Assembly: GCA_003491285.1 (NCBI GenBank)
Contig: CP022705.1
Location: 1,299,501 to 1,363,500, forward strand
DNA: 64,000 bases
Reading direction: 5' to 3'
From: Methanobacterium sp. BRmetb2
GTDB lineage: Archaea > Methanobacteriota > Methanobacteria > Methanobacteriales > Methanobacteriaceae
Numbering within the stretch: the stretch's first letter is position 1; every line of letters starts with the position of its first letter. The notes below the pieces were generated by a model, which saw only the letters and a program-made list of their open reading frames with translations, searched no databases and had not been told where the DNA came from. The position numbers and the translations under genes are program-made. Positions 18,663 to 26,576 of this stretch are shown here, in pieces.

Positions 18663-18682
18663 ATGTAAAGTACTATTTACAT
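18663..18682. promoter_or_regulatory. Operator-like inverted repeat at operon start
   Basis: ATGTAAA-GTACTA-TTTACAT, perfect 7-bp arms around 6 bp, spans the expected transcription start just after the TATA box. The operon it precedes encodes its own XRE regulator (20146-20343), the obvious candidate to bind it. A protein here would block polymerase recruitment or escape. Confidence 0.5.
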
Positions 18683-18693
18683 GGGATGATTGG

Positions 18694-19146
18694 ATGAACA
18701 ACATTTTTAAAATAAATATCAAAGCAGCTTTTGCATTTTATATAATTTTAGATACATTATTTGTTGGAATGGGAATGGGTGTTCCATTTTTCTGTATATT
18801 ATTTGGATTTCCCGTTGGATGGTACCTTGCAAAGCGGTTGACACTTTTTGAAAGAAATCTAAGCGATATTTTAAGCGATATTTTAAAATATGCATTTTTT
18901 ACATCAGTTTTTACATTTGTATTAATGTTGATTATATGGGGACCAGCAAGTACACTGCTTTTGAATCCAACTGCAAATTTCGTGAATTTCGGAATGCCAT
19001 TGATTCTTTTCGACCCTAAAATTAGCTTTATGGGGTGGATTATACTCATGATATTTATATCTCCATTTTTACAGCTACTTATGACAATTTTTGCCTCATA
19101 TATGGCTTTATGGAGATTATCTAAAAAGGAGAATATGCTAAAATGA
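18694..19146 (+). CDS. Hypothetical four-helix membrane protein, first gene of XRE/CPBP operon
   Basis: A 150-residue protein with four hydrophobic helices and no family I recognise. The first loops are rich in FFCILFGFPVGWYLAKRL and the last helix is followed by a short basic tail. GGGATGAT before the ATG is the RBS. The stop overlaps the ATG of a 32-codon ORF (ATGA). Being first in the operon next to the operator, it is probably co-regulated with the DUF2178, XRE and CPBP genes. Confidence 0.65.
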   Translation: MNNIFKINIKAAFAFYIILDTLFVGMGMGVPFFCILFGFPVGWYLAKRLTLFERNLSDILSDILKYAFFTSVFTFVLMLIIWGPASTLLLNPTANFVNFGMPLILFDPKISFMGWIILMIFISPFLQLLMTIFASYMALWRLSKKENMLK

Positions 19147-19241
19147 AAAATAATCATATAAATATAATTATTCAATTAAAAAGAATTTTTGTGAAGTTAA
19201 AAGAAAATATTGGAAAATCAAGTAAAGGTGAAATATTATGA
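19143..19241 (+). CDS. Possible 32-residue ORF tiled by ATGA overlaps
   Basis: ATG at 19143 overlaps the stop of the previous gene (ATGA), and its TGA at 19239-19241 overlaps the ATG of the next gene (ATGA). It thus exactly fills the apparent gap in the operon. The product (MKNNHINIIIQLKRIFVKLKE and a short tail) would be a basic amphipathic helix. GGTGAA near its 3' end is the RBS of the following gene, so chance cannot be excluded. Confidence 0.35.
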   Translation: MKNNHINIIIQLKRIFVKLKENIGKSSKGEIL

Positions 19242-19681
19242 GCTTGCAATCCGGAACAATTATGAAAATACTCTCAATTTTTGAATCTGGTCTATTTATA
19301 AAAATATTATCTGTATTTATATCAGCATTATGGTTTGCAGGGCTACTGTTAGCAAATATTTACATCATTGTACTGGCAATTGTACTTTTAATGGCATTAG
19401 GCATTGTTTTATACGTCCATAGAGACAATTTAAAAGAAATCTTCCAAGGCGACAGCACTGTTATTATAGAAGATGAGAGAACCCAATTGATTAACGAAAA
19501 AGCTGCTACCATGACTTTAGGGATCCTTATAGCAGTTGTAATCTATGCAGGGATAATTATAGTTGCTTTAAGAAATAATTATCCTCAATTTCTACAGGCG
19601 GGTTATATCCTTTTTGTAGTAGCATTTTCCTGTTTTATACTTTATTTTGCCTCAAGAGCATATTACAGTAGGAAATATTGA
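19238..19681 (+). CDS. DUF2178-family membrane protein
   Basis: A 147-residue protein with four hydrophobic helices in two pairs. Between the pairs is EDERTQLINEKAA, the conserved cytoplasmic motif of DUF2178 proteins. A very similar protein follows at 19763. In bacteria and archaea these proteins often lie next to a YozG-like XRE regulator, as here. Function unknown. The RBS GGTGAA lies within the preceding small ORF. Confidence 0.75.
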   Translation: MSLQSGTIMKILSIFESGLFIKILSVFISALWFAGLLLANIYIIVLAIVLLMALGIVLYVHRDNLKEIFQGDSTVIIEDERTQLINEKAATMTLGILIAVVIYAGIIIVALRNNYPQFLQAGYILFVVAFSCFILYFASRAYYSRKY

Positions 19682-19762
19682 TTTAAACCAAAAAATGAAG
19701 AGATATGGATTAAAAGAGCTGCAGATAATGAAGTCCATTAAGATAACTATAAAGGTGATAAA

Positions 19763-20140
19763 ATGGAAAATTTTAAGATCTTAAGAATGATTATTGCTAT
19801 GTTTGTTGGAATAGTAGCAGCACTATCTGTTATCCAAGGAACCCTCCTTCCAGCAATCCTAGCCATAGTTATTGGTGCTATGATATCATATATTTATAAA
19901 AAACGTACTCATGAAACTTTAGAAGATGAAAGAATAGTTAAAATAAGTGAAAAAGCCTCCAGAATGGCTATGGTACTATTTTCCATAGCCATAGCCATTA
20001 TTGGATTAATCCTTATCACTCTAAGAAATGAGTATCCTGATTTTACACAGGCAGGTTATACTCTTTCATATGCTGCTGTTGGTCTTCTAGCCTTGTATTA
20101 TGTATTCTATGGATATTATAACAAAAAATATGGTTATTGA
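19763..20140 (+). CDS. DUF2178-family membrane protein, second copy
   Basis: A 125-residue paralogue of the preceding gene: it keeps EDERIVKISEKAS and the ending of the form YAAVGLLALYYVFYGYYNKKYGY, parallel to the tail of the first copy. The N-terminal helix pair is shorter. GGTGAT lies 3 bases before the ATG. The two copies probably arose by tandem duplication and may pair in the membrane. It ends 5 bp before the XRE gene. Confidence 0.75.
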   Translation: MENFKILRMIIAMFVGIVAALSVIQGTLLPAILAIVIGAMISYIYKKRTHETLEDERIVKISEKASRMAMVLFSIAIAIIGLILITLRNEYPDFTQAGYTLSYAAVGLLALYYVFYGYYNKKYGY

Positions 20141-20145
20141 TTTCT

Positions 20146-20343
20146 ATGAATAATAAACTTAAAGTATATCGGGCCATGAGTGACATAACTCAAGAAGAGC
20201 TTGCAAAAGAGCTTGGAGTAACCAGACAAACTATAATTGCCATAGAAAAGGAAAAATATGATCCTTCACTGGTTCTGGCTTTTAAAATAGCAAAATTCTT
20301 TAAAATACAAATTGAGGATATTTTCATCTATCAAGGGGATTAA
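20146..20343 (+). CDS. XRE-family transcriptional regulator (YozG-like)
   Basis: A 65-residue protein consisting only of a helix-turn-helix of the lambda-repressor/Cro type: YRAMSDITQEELAKELGVTRQTIIAIEKEKYDPSL with the usual C-terminal FFKIQIEDIF. The ATG at 20146 is preferred to an upstream TTG inside the previous stop. As the only DNA-binding protein in the operon it is the likely ligand of the inverted repeat at 18663-18682, giving autoregulation. Confidence 0.9.
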   Translation: MNNKLKVYRAMSDITQEELAKELGVTRQTIIAIEKEKYDPSLVLAFKIAKFFKIQIEDIFIYQGD

Positions 20344-20362
20344 TATAAGTGAGGAATAAAAT

Positions 20363-21028
20363 ATGAACGTATTTGGCACAGTTAAAGACAGAAATAACTT
20401 TTTAAAGCTAGTTCTAAAAATTATACTGGTATTAGTTGTTATACATGTTTTAAGAGCATTCATTTTCAACTTTTTATTTGTAACTGTCCAACCAAGTGGA
20501 CCGTTAGTACTGATTTTTAGAGGTTTAGATTTTATAATCGTAGGTATAATCCTGCTTTTATACTTTAAACCATCTTTAAATGATCTTGGACTTAGATGGG
20601 ATGATATTCGGCTAAGAAGTAGGATATTTTATATTATGGGATTTTCATTAATTCCCACGCTCATATTAAGCCAATATATATTCAAATGGGATTTTTATAT
20701 CCTTATTTTCCAGCTAATATATGCCATTATAGCTCCAGTATTTGAAGAACTATTATTCAGAGGTTATATCTGGACTAAGATACGTGAATCCAAAGGAATG
20801 ATTAATCCAGATGGTTTAACCTTTTTGACTGTTACACTGCTTTTCAGTGTATGGCAACTGGGTTATGCCGATGTATTAATCCGATATTCAAATTTAGGCT
20901 TTATCATGATCTTAAAAATGATGGCGGGTCTGGTTTTAGGTCTGATTGTAGGATATTTACGTCTTAAAACAGGTAAAACCTATGCTTCAATCATATTCCA
21001 TGCTTTATGCAACCTTTTTGAACTTTGA
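20363..21028 (+). CDS. CPBP-family intramembrane metalloprotease-like protein with altered motif
   Basis: A 221-residue protein with about six to seven membrane helices. It has CPBP (Rce1/Abi) motif 1, EELLFRG, and the C-terminal HALCN. The middle motif, normally FxxxH, reads FSVWQ, so one of the expected catalytic histidines is a glutamine. The family includes CAAX proteases, bacteriocin self-immunity proteins and peptide-maturation proteases. Whether this one cleaves is therefore open. GAGGA is the RBS, and it lies 19 bp after the XRE gene. Confidence 0.82.
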   Translation: MNVFGTVKDRNNFLKLVLKIILVLVVIHVLRAFIFNFLFVTVQPSGPLVLIFRGLDFIIVGIILLLYFKPSLNDLGLRWDDIRLRSRIFYIMGFSLIPTLILSQYIFKWDFYILIFQLIYAIIAPVFEELLFRGYIWTKIRESKGMINPDGLTFLTVTLLFSVWQLGYADVLIRYSNLGFIMILKMMAGLVLGLIVGYLRLKTGKTYASIIFHALCNLFEL

Positions 21029-21072
21029 TATTTAAAAAACTAGAAAATCAAATTTTCATGAGAGGAAATTAA

Positions 21073-21417
21073 ATGACTAACACTAAAAATAGAATAACCA
21101 ATTGGAAAAGTTATCTAAAAACCCGGTTATATATTGCTTCATTTATCCTTGCACTTGTGGGATGGTTCATATTATTTGTTTATTTATTTGGCCCATTTTT
21201 TGAAAAGGAACTTCTTGCTTTGGAAAGAACCATACAGTCTCCAGTTTTCATATGGGGCCTAAGGATTTTTATCATAGCCGTGATTATACTAGCAATCAAA
21301 GAAAAGAAAAGAATTCAAAAATTTTTCGTTAATAGAAGCATCAAGTGGGCAGTATATGTAATCTATGTTATAGGTGCTTTAGGGTGGTTAGCATGGTTTT
21401 TGAGCCTATTTTTATGA
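21073..21417 (+). CDS. Hypothetical membrane protein, last gene of XRE/CPBP operon
   Basis: A 114-residue protein with three hydrophobic helices separated by charged loops (KEKKRIQKF). I recognise no family. GAGAGGA is a good RBS and it follows the CPBP gene by 44 bp. It is presumably part of the same membrane module. Confidence 0.6.
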   Translation: MTNTKNRITNWKSYLKTRLYIASFILALVGWFILFVYLFGPFFEKELLALERTIQSPVFIWGLRIFIIAVIILAIKEKKRIQKFFVNRSIKWAVYVIYVIGALGWLAWFLSLFL

Positions 21418-21503
21418 TTAACCCTGTTTTTTGATTATAATTTACTCAATTATTTAGTTACAAGTAATTAGATGCCATCAGTGGGGATAAGAAAGAGGAT
21501 TTT

Positions 21504-22286
21504 TTAGAGGTCTTCCACATCAATTTCTACTTTTGCTCCTTCCAGGGCATTTTTACAGGGACAATTCCTGTCATCAGGTATTTTAGCTATTGTTTCAGAT
21601 ATTAATCGAATTAAAACCTTCTCTTTTTTCTCTAAAATTTCAAAAACTTCGTCAATGGTTAATTTATCCGGAGAAATAGAAGCAGCATAATTGGATATAG
21701 TGCATATGCTGGCATAACATATTTCCAGTTCCCTTGCAAGTATGGCCTCAGGAATACCAGTCATACCCACTACAGTCCCTCCCAGATTTTTAAACATTTT
21801 GACTTCAGCAGCAGTTTCAAAACGGGGTCCTTCAGTACATACGTAAACCCCTTTATCAATCACATCTCCAGAACTTATTAATAAATCTCGCAGTTCGGGA
21901 CAATATGGATTTGTAATATCAATATGCACGGTATTATAATCATAAAAAGTACTCTTCCTAGTTTTTGTAAAATCTAAAAAATCATGGGGTATTAGAATAT
22001 CTCCTGGCTTTATGTCTTCATCTAAAGATCCCACAGCATTGGTGGATAAAATTCTGTCAACTCCCAACCTTTTGAAGGCACATATATTGGTATGGTATTT
22101 TATCATATGTGGCGGGGTGGTATGACCTTGGGCATGCCGGGGCATGAAAGCAACTTCTTTGTCATGCAATTTAAAAATGGATATTTCAGGAGAATCACCA
22201 TAAGGGGTTTTAATAACTTTTTTATCGATTATTTCTCCCATTTCAACTATTTCATATATTCCTGTGCCGCCAATTATTCCTATCAT
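21504..22286 (-). CDS. 5'-methylthioadenosine/methylthioinosine phosphorylase family
   Basis: A 260-residue purine nucleoside phosphorylase of the MTAP/PNP class: IGGTGIYEI holds the phosphate loop, MPRHAQGHTTPPHMI the second phosphate site, and FETAAEVKMFKNLGG...VGMTGIPEA the base site. In M. jannaschii the homologue MJ0060 acts on methylthioinosine, so that is the likely substrate, in methionine salvage. The ATG at 22286 is chosen because GAGG lies 8-9 bases upstream. rtcB follows divergently in order on the same strand, 74 bp upstream. Confidence 0.88.
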   Translation of the reverse strand: MIGIIGGTGIYEIVEMGEIIDKKVIKTPYGDSPEISIFKLHDKEVAFMPRHAQGHTTPPHMIKYHTNICAFKRLGVDRILSTNAVGSLDEDIKPGDILIPHDFLDFTKTRKSTFYDYNTVHIDITNPYCPELRDLLISSGDVIDKGVYVCTEGPRFETAAEVKMFKNLGGTVVGMTGIPEAILARELEICYASICTISNYAASISPDKLTIDEVFEILEKKEKVLIRLISETIAKIPDDRNCPCKNALEGAKVEIDVEDL

Positions 22287-22359
22287 CACATCAAACCTCA
22301 AATTAAAGTAAATTTATTATAAATTGTTCATTATTTAATTTAAAATAGATTCATGGATT

Positions 22360-23808
22360 CTATCCTTTTGCCACTCCAAGAGGTACCATTTTACCTACTA
22401 ATTTGGATATGCCTGATTTGTGTGCAGTTTGTACTACCTTATCAACATCTTTATATGCGCCAGGTGCTTCTTCTGCCACTACCGGCATTGAAGTGGCTTT
22501 TATAGCTATTCCTCGAGATTCAAGGGCTTTTTTAACTTCTTCCCCACGATATGTTCTTTTTGCTCCAGCACGACTCATTTTTCGACCTGCGCCATGGGCA
22601 GTAGAACCAAAAGTTTCCTCCATAGCAACATCAGTCCCTGCAAGCAGGTAAGAGGCTGTTCCCATTGTTCCAGGTATAAGTACTGGTTGTCCAACTTTTC
22701 TGTATTCTTGGGGAATTTCCACTCTTCCAGGTCCAAAAGCCCTGGTGGCTCCTTTTCTGTGCACATACACTTCTAAATCTCTACCTTTGATATTGTGAAC
22801 CTCTTTTTTTGCTATGTTGTGGGCAACATCATAGATAATTCCCATTTCCATCTCTTCGGCGCTTTTTTTGAATATTTGTTCGAAAGACTCCCTAACCCAG
22901 TGTACAATCATCTGCCGATTAGCCCAGGCATAGTTAGCCGCAGCCGACATTGCTTTAAAATAATCCTGGGCTTCTTCTGAATCTACGGGAGCACAAGCTA
23001 ATTGTCGATCTGGGATATTTACTTTATGTCGTTTATACGCTTTATCCATTATTCTAAGGTAGTCCGAGCAGATCTGGTGACCACATCCCCGTGAACCAGT
23101 ATGTATCATCACAGTTATGTCACCCTCTTTAACGCCAAAGACATCTGCAGTTTTTTTATCGAATATTTCATCAACTTTTTGGACTTCTAAAAAGTGGTTA
23201 CCAGATCCTAAAGAGCCTAATTGGGGTATTCCCCTTTTTTTTGCTTTTTCACTTACTTTTGAAGAATCTGCTGCATCCATTTTACCATTTTCTTCTAGGA
23301 AACTGAGATCTTCTTCCCAGCCGTATCCATTTTCCACGGCCCACTGGGCACCATTATTTAAAACTTCGTCAATTTGTCCATCCTGTAGTCTTATTTTTCC
23401 TTTGCTACCTACACCTGATGGTACATTTTTGAACAATGTATCTATTAATTCTTTAATTTTAGGTTTAACTTCTTTTTCTGTGAGATTTGTTTTTAAGAAT
23501 CTTACCCCGCAGTTTATGTCAAAACCTACTCCTCCAGGACTTATAACTCCATTATGCCCACTGAAGGCAGCTACCCCTCCAATACTAAATCCATATCCAA
23601 AGTGGATATCGGGAAGTCCTATGGAAAATTTTTGGATCCCAGGTAAACAGGCAACGTTTGCTACTTGATCCAAAGCCCCTTTTTCCACTAGCTTTATATC
23701 CTGGTCATCCAGATACACTCTACCTGGTACTCTCATACAATCTTTATAACTACTTGGAAGTTCCCATACGCACTCTCGAACTTTTTTTAAGCTATCTTCC
23801 ATACTCAT
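22360..23808 (-). CDS. rtcB: RNA-splicing ligase RtcB
   Basis: A 482-residue tRNA/RNA ligase that joins 2',3'-cyclic phosphate and 5'-OH ends after tRNA intron removal. Metal and GTP residues are visible: DINCGVR, GNHFLEV, HTGSRGCGHQ, VAHN and the guanylylated histidine in VHRKGATRAFG. No intein is present, although archaeal RtcB genes often carry one. The start is taken as the ATG at 23808, with TGAT four bases before it; ATGs at 23817 and 23802 are alternatives. Its activator archease is the next gene upstream. Confidence 0.94.
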   Translation of the reverse strand: MSMEDSLKKVRECVWELPSSYKDCMRVPGRVYLDDQDIKLVEKGALDQVANVACLPGIQKFSIGLPDIHFGYGFSIGGVAAFSGHNGVISPGGVGFDINCGVRFLKTNLTEKEVKPKIKELIDTLFKNVPSGVGSKGKIRLQDGQIDEVLNNGAQWAVENGYGWEEDLSFLEENGKMDAADSSKVSEKAKKRGIPQLGSLGSGNHFLEVQKVDEIFDKKTADVFGVKEGDITVMIHTGSRGCGHQICSDYLRIMDKAYKRHKVNIPDRQLACAPVDSEEAQDYFKAMSAAANYAWANRQMIVHWVRESFEQIFKKSAEEMEMGIIYDVAHNIAKKEVHNIKGRDLEVYVHRKGATRAFGPGRVEIPQEYRKVGQPVLIPGTMGTASYLLAGTDVAMEETFGSTAHGAGRKMSRAGAKRTYRGEEVKKALESRGIAIKATSMPVVAEEAPGAYKDVDKVVQTAHKSGISKLVGKMVPLGVAKG

Positions 23809-23817
23809 GATAATCAT

Positions 23818-24342
23818 TCCATCAAATTTCTTAATAAAATTTTTTTAAGATTGATAAATTTGATAATTCCATTGAAATTCAGAAATTTATTAAAAGGTTA
23901 ATATTAATATTAGTCTATTTTTCTATTTATAATTCATTATTATACTAAAACATATTCAATTAACTTCTTGCCACATATAAAATGAAACCAGGAATTAAAA
24001 TAAATATTTAGGTTCTAAATGGTATAATGGATGTTAATACTACCATTTACTGCCGATAAATCATAAACAAGTTATTACAATTCTATAAAACACTCTTTTT
24101 CTTGACAATATGGTGAGTAAAATTTCCACAGAAATGAAAATTTATAACAAAAAATGGACTTGATGCTGCTTATAATTGAATCAAAATATTTTAAGATATT
24201 TATTTTATAAATAGTCATGTTTTAAGTGTTTAAATAATAAAGTTAGTCATACAGTTGAAAAGATTTGTAGAAGTAGGAGAACAGAATTTAAAATAATTCT
24301 CAATAAAATAAACTTTTAAATTAAATCATGGTTTTTAGAATT
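23818..24342. other. 525-bp gene-free AT-rich region with one 9-bp inverted repeat
   Basis: No supported reading frame is present. It holds the promoter of rtcB on the minus strand. TAAATGGTA (24016-24024) and TACCATTTA (24041-24049) form 9-bp arms with a 16-base spacer; a TATA-like CATATAAAA at 23974-23982 lies upstream on the plus strand. One ACAGTTGAAA at 24251-24260 resembles Cdc6-binding repeats as I recall them for Methanothermobacter, but it is single, so I do not call an origin. Confidence 0.5.
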
Positions 24343-24795
24343 TCATATGTCGAGTATCACTTGTAAAATGTAATTTTGATTCTTTTTTATGTCCATCATG
24401 TGATAGGTCACTGCTTTTACTTCATCTCTTGCTTCATGAATATCATAATTAAATTCTTCCCCCCAAATTTTGCCTTTTAATTGATATTCATTCTCTTTTT
24501 TTTCTATTTCCACTTTAAATCTGGAAAACACTAGATATTCTGAGTCATGAAATACTAAAAGTTCGGTTAACCAGTCAAAAAGAAGAGCATAGTCATCTTC
24601 AGCTTTTATTTTAACTTCTTTCTTTATTGATGGTTGAATTTTGGAGGTATCGGTGATAACATTGAACATAGCTAAAGCTGCATTTTCAAAAGCCCTCTCT
24701 AAACTTTCACCATAGGCTCTAAATCCCACATCTGCAGTTACATCAAAAAATTCAAATTTTGGCTTTTGTGATATATTATTTTCAAATTTCAACAA
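24343..24795 (-). CDS. Archease (RtcB activator)
   Basis: A 150-residue protein of the archease family, which promotes RtcB guanylylation and multiple turnover. Typical features are FFDVTADVGFRAYGESLERAFENAALAMF at the N-terminus, LLFDWLTELL in the middle and YHMMDI near the C-terminus. It matches the MTH1598 structure in memory. Start is TTG at 24795 with GAGGA spaced 6 bases. It lies 525 bp upstream of rtcB on the same strand, next to cdc6. Confidence 0.9.
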   Translation of the reverse strand: MLKFENNISQKPKFEFFDVTADVGFRAYGESLERAFENAALAMFNVITDTSKIQPSIKKEVKIKAEDDYALLFDWLTELLVFHDSEYLVFSRFKVEIEKKENEYQLKGKIWGEEFNYDIHEARDEVKAVTYHMMDIKKNQNYILQVILDI

Positions 24796-24915
24796 AAATT
24801 CCTCTTTTAAACTCTTAATTAATCTTTGTTTTGTAGCTGTAATTATATTTTTTTCTTGAATTGGTGTTTTATCTTAGACATTTGGATTACTTTTCACACG
24901 CTCTCTATCTCTTTC

Positions 24916-24924
24916 TTTATATTA
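24916..24924 (+). promoter_or_regulatory. TATA box of the 58-residue membrane protein
   Basis: TTTATATTA sits about 40 bases before the ATG at 24962, leaving room for a short leader that includes the GGGAGG ribosome binding site at 24949-24954. Confidence 0.4.
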
Positions 24925-24961
24925 ACTGCTGACTAGGGTTATAACAAGGGAGGAAAAATAT

Positions 24962-25138
24962 ATGTTAAGAAACAAAAATTCTTCAATTCCAGATTTAAGA
25001 AAAAAAACAAGCCTAATTGACCTAAAAAGTGTTAACCTAACTGCATGTATCCTGGTTATATTCATACTAACTGTATTGATTATAAGTATATTGTGTGTGG
25101 CTGCTGCTCCAAATTCTAATATACCTGCATCTATTTAA
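24962..25138 (+). CDS. 58-residue single-span membrane microprotein
   Basis: A short ORF with an excellent RBS (GGGAGG about 8 bases before ATG) and an upstream TATA box. The product has a basic N-terminal tail of about 25 residues, one strongly hydrophobic helix (about residues 27-49, ACILVIFILTVLIISILCV) and a short outside tail APNSNIPASI. Positive-inside charge fits an N-in membrane protein. No family is recognised. It lies in the plus-strand gap between archease and cdc6, both minus strand. Confidence 0.6.
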   Translation: MLRNKNSSIPDLRKKTSLIDLKSVNLTACILVIFILTVLIISILCVAAAPNSNIPASI

Positions 25139-25183
25139 TACTTAATAACTGTTTAAACATTTTCATAGTTTCTAGATACAGAT

Positions 25184-26344
25184 TTAATGGTCATCCATAA
25201 ATTTTCGGATATCACCAGTTTCAAATCTCAGAATAATAACTCTTGATTTTCCTTTGAAACCTTTTCCAGTGAATTTAGTGTCAATAAGTCTTAAAAATTC
25301 TAATTTATTCAGAACACGGTTAAAAGAAGAATAACTAGCATTGGTTTTTTCACTAAATTCTTCAAAAAGTTCACCAGCAGTTAAATTATCTCCTGAAAAA
25401 GATGTTATACTATTTAATACAACCCTTTCATTCTTTGATAATGATTTAAGGGTTTCAATCAGATTTATAGAACTTGATTTTTTCAAAGCTTCTTGCACAT
25501 GTTTTTGTTCTATACTTTTTGATGCATCTGCCTCTGCTAAATTAGCACTCACTCTCAACAGATCAATTCCAACTCTTAAATCCCCATTTAACAAGGTTTC
25601 ATCAGCTATTTCATCTATCAACTCTTCAGAAATAACTTTAGGATAAAATCCAGCTTTTACTCTTCCGTCTAATATACTTTTTATTTCGCTGCGGCTATAA
25701 GGATTGAAAACAATTTCTTGTGGAATAAAAACCGAGTTCACATTTTTATCCAAAGCATGGCGAAATTCAATATCAGATAAAATAGCAAAAATACCTGTTT
25801 TAATCCCAGGATAAACTTCCTGGGCACGTAAGATATCATAAAATATTTTATTAGCATTTTTGCTGTGGAAAAGGTAGTTAACATCATCTAACGCAACAAC
25901 CAATGCCTTTTTATTGTCTGCAAGGTGTTGCATTATCTTTTGGTAAATTCTAGAAAAAGGTACCCCGGTTTCAGGGGGTAGGTGACCAAATAGTTTGTTA
26001 TAAATCTGTGAGAAGATGTTAAAACGGGTGGTGTGTAATTGACAATTGACATAGACACATACTACTCTATCAGAACTTCTTTCCACCAATTCAAAAACTT
26101 TTTTCACAGAAGTAGTTTTTCCAGTGGCAGGAGAACCCAGAACCACGGCATTGATGGGTCTGCCCATCTTCAGTGCAGGTCTAATGCAGATAGCAAGTGC
26201 TTCCATCTGAGATTCTCTGTATCTAAAATTTTCTGGGATATAATCCTGGTCAAAAACATTCATATCTCTAAAAATGGTTTCATCATGTAAAAGTATATCG
26301 TCAATTCCCTTTGCACTGCGTCGCATACTATTGTTTGGTGTCAT
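25184..26344 (-). CDS. cdc6: Orc1/Cdc6 family replication initiator (probably Cdc6-2 type)
   Basis: A 386-residue AAA+ protein with Walker A GSPATGKTTSVKK near residue 69, Walker B VVALDDVNYLF near residue 155, sensor segments, and a C-terminal winged helix from about residue 305 (LTAGELFEEFSEKTNASYSSFNRVLNKLEFLRLI). It binds origin repeats and loads MCM. Its position beside archease matches MTH1599 (Cdc6-2) of Methanothermobacter as I remember it, so the replication origin may lie elsewhere with the other copy. No cluster of origin repeats is visible here. Confidence 0.93.
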   Translation of the reverse strand: MTPNNSMRRSAKGIDDILLHDETIFRDMNVFDQDYIPENFRYRESQMEALAICIRPALKMGRPINAVVLGSPATGKTTSVKKVFELVERSSDRVVCVYVNCQLHTTRFNIFSQIYNKLFGHLPPETGVPFSRIYQKIMQHLADNKKALVVALDDVNYLFHSKNANKIFYDILRAQEVYPGIKTGIFAILSDIEFRHALDKNVNSVFIPQEIVFNPYSRSEIKSILDGRVKAGFYPKVISEELIDEIADETLLNGDLRVGIDLLRVSANLAEADASKSIEQKHVQEALKKSSSINLIETLKSLSKNERVVLNSITSFSGDNLTAGELFEEFSEKTNASYSSFNRVLNKLEFLRLIDTKFTGKGFKGKSRVIILRFETGDIRKFMDDH

Positions 26345-26435
26345 GATATTATGCCTATGAATATAGAAGATGAACTTTCTATAAAAGACTTTTTTTGATC
26401 ATGAGGATTGAAAAATCAACTTAAACACACAATCT

Positions 26436-26452
26436 CGTGAATAAAAAATAAA
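26436..26452 (+). repeat. Direct repeat copy 1 (gene 3'-end duplicate)
   Basis: A 17-base sequence CGTGAATAAAAAATAAA, matching 16 of 17 bases at 26546-26562. In both copies the frame reads V-N-K-K-stop, so each looks like the 3' end of the same gene. Confidence 0.55.
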
Positions 26453-26465
26453 TACCAAAACTTAA

Positions 26466-26561
26466 AAAAGACCAGACGGACTAAAAGAAACCGTTGACAA
26501 CCTAATGAAATTCGCAAAAGAAGACCCAGAAGGCTTCGTCAAATACGTGAACAAAAAATAA
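26466..26561 (+). pseudogene. Remnant 3' end of an unidentified gene
   Basis: After a stop at 26463-26465 an open frame codes KRPDGLKETVDNLM... and ends DPEGFVKYVNKK. It has no start codon context, but reads like genuine protein, and its codons (GAC, AAC, GTC, TTC, GGC) end in C much more often than those of neighbouring genes. That suggests a fragment of foreign origin at the left edge of the accessory island. The family is not recognised. Confidence 0.5.
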
Positions 26562-26562
26562 A
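26546..26562 (+). repeat. Direct repeat copy 2 (gene 3'-end duplicate)
   Basis: CGTGAACAAAAAATAAA, 16/17 identical to 26436-26452, at the end of the gene remnant. Together the copies flank 93 bases and may mark successive insertion or recombination events at the island boundary. Confidence 0.55.
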
Positions 26563-26576
26563 ATAATTCAAACAAA

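Noticed and set aside
23818..24342. Replication origin next to cdc6
   Set aside because: Only one ACAGTTGAAA-like element is seen, with no cluster of ORB or mini-ORB repeats. The adjacent Cdc6 fits the Cdc6-2 type by synteny, which is not expected to mark the origin.
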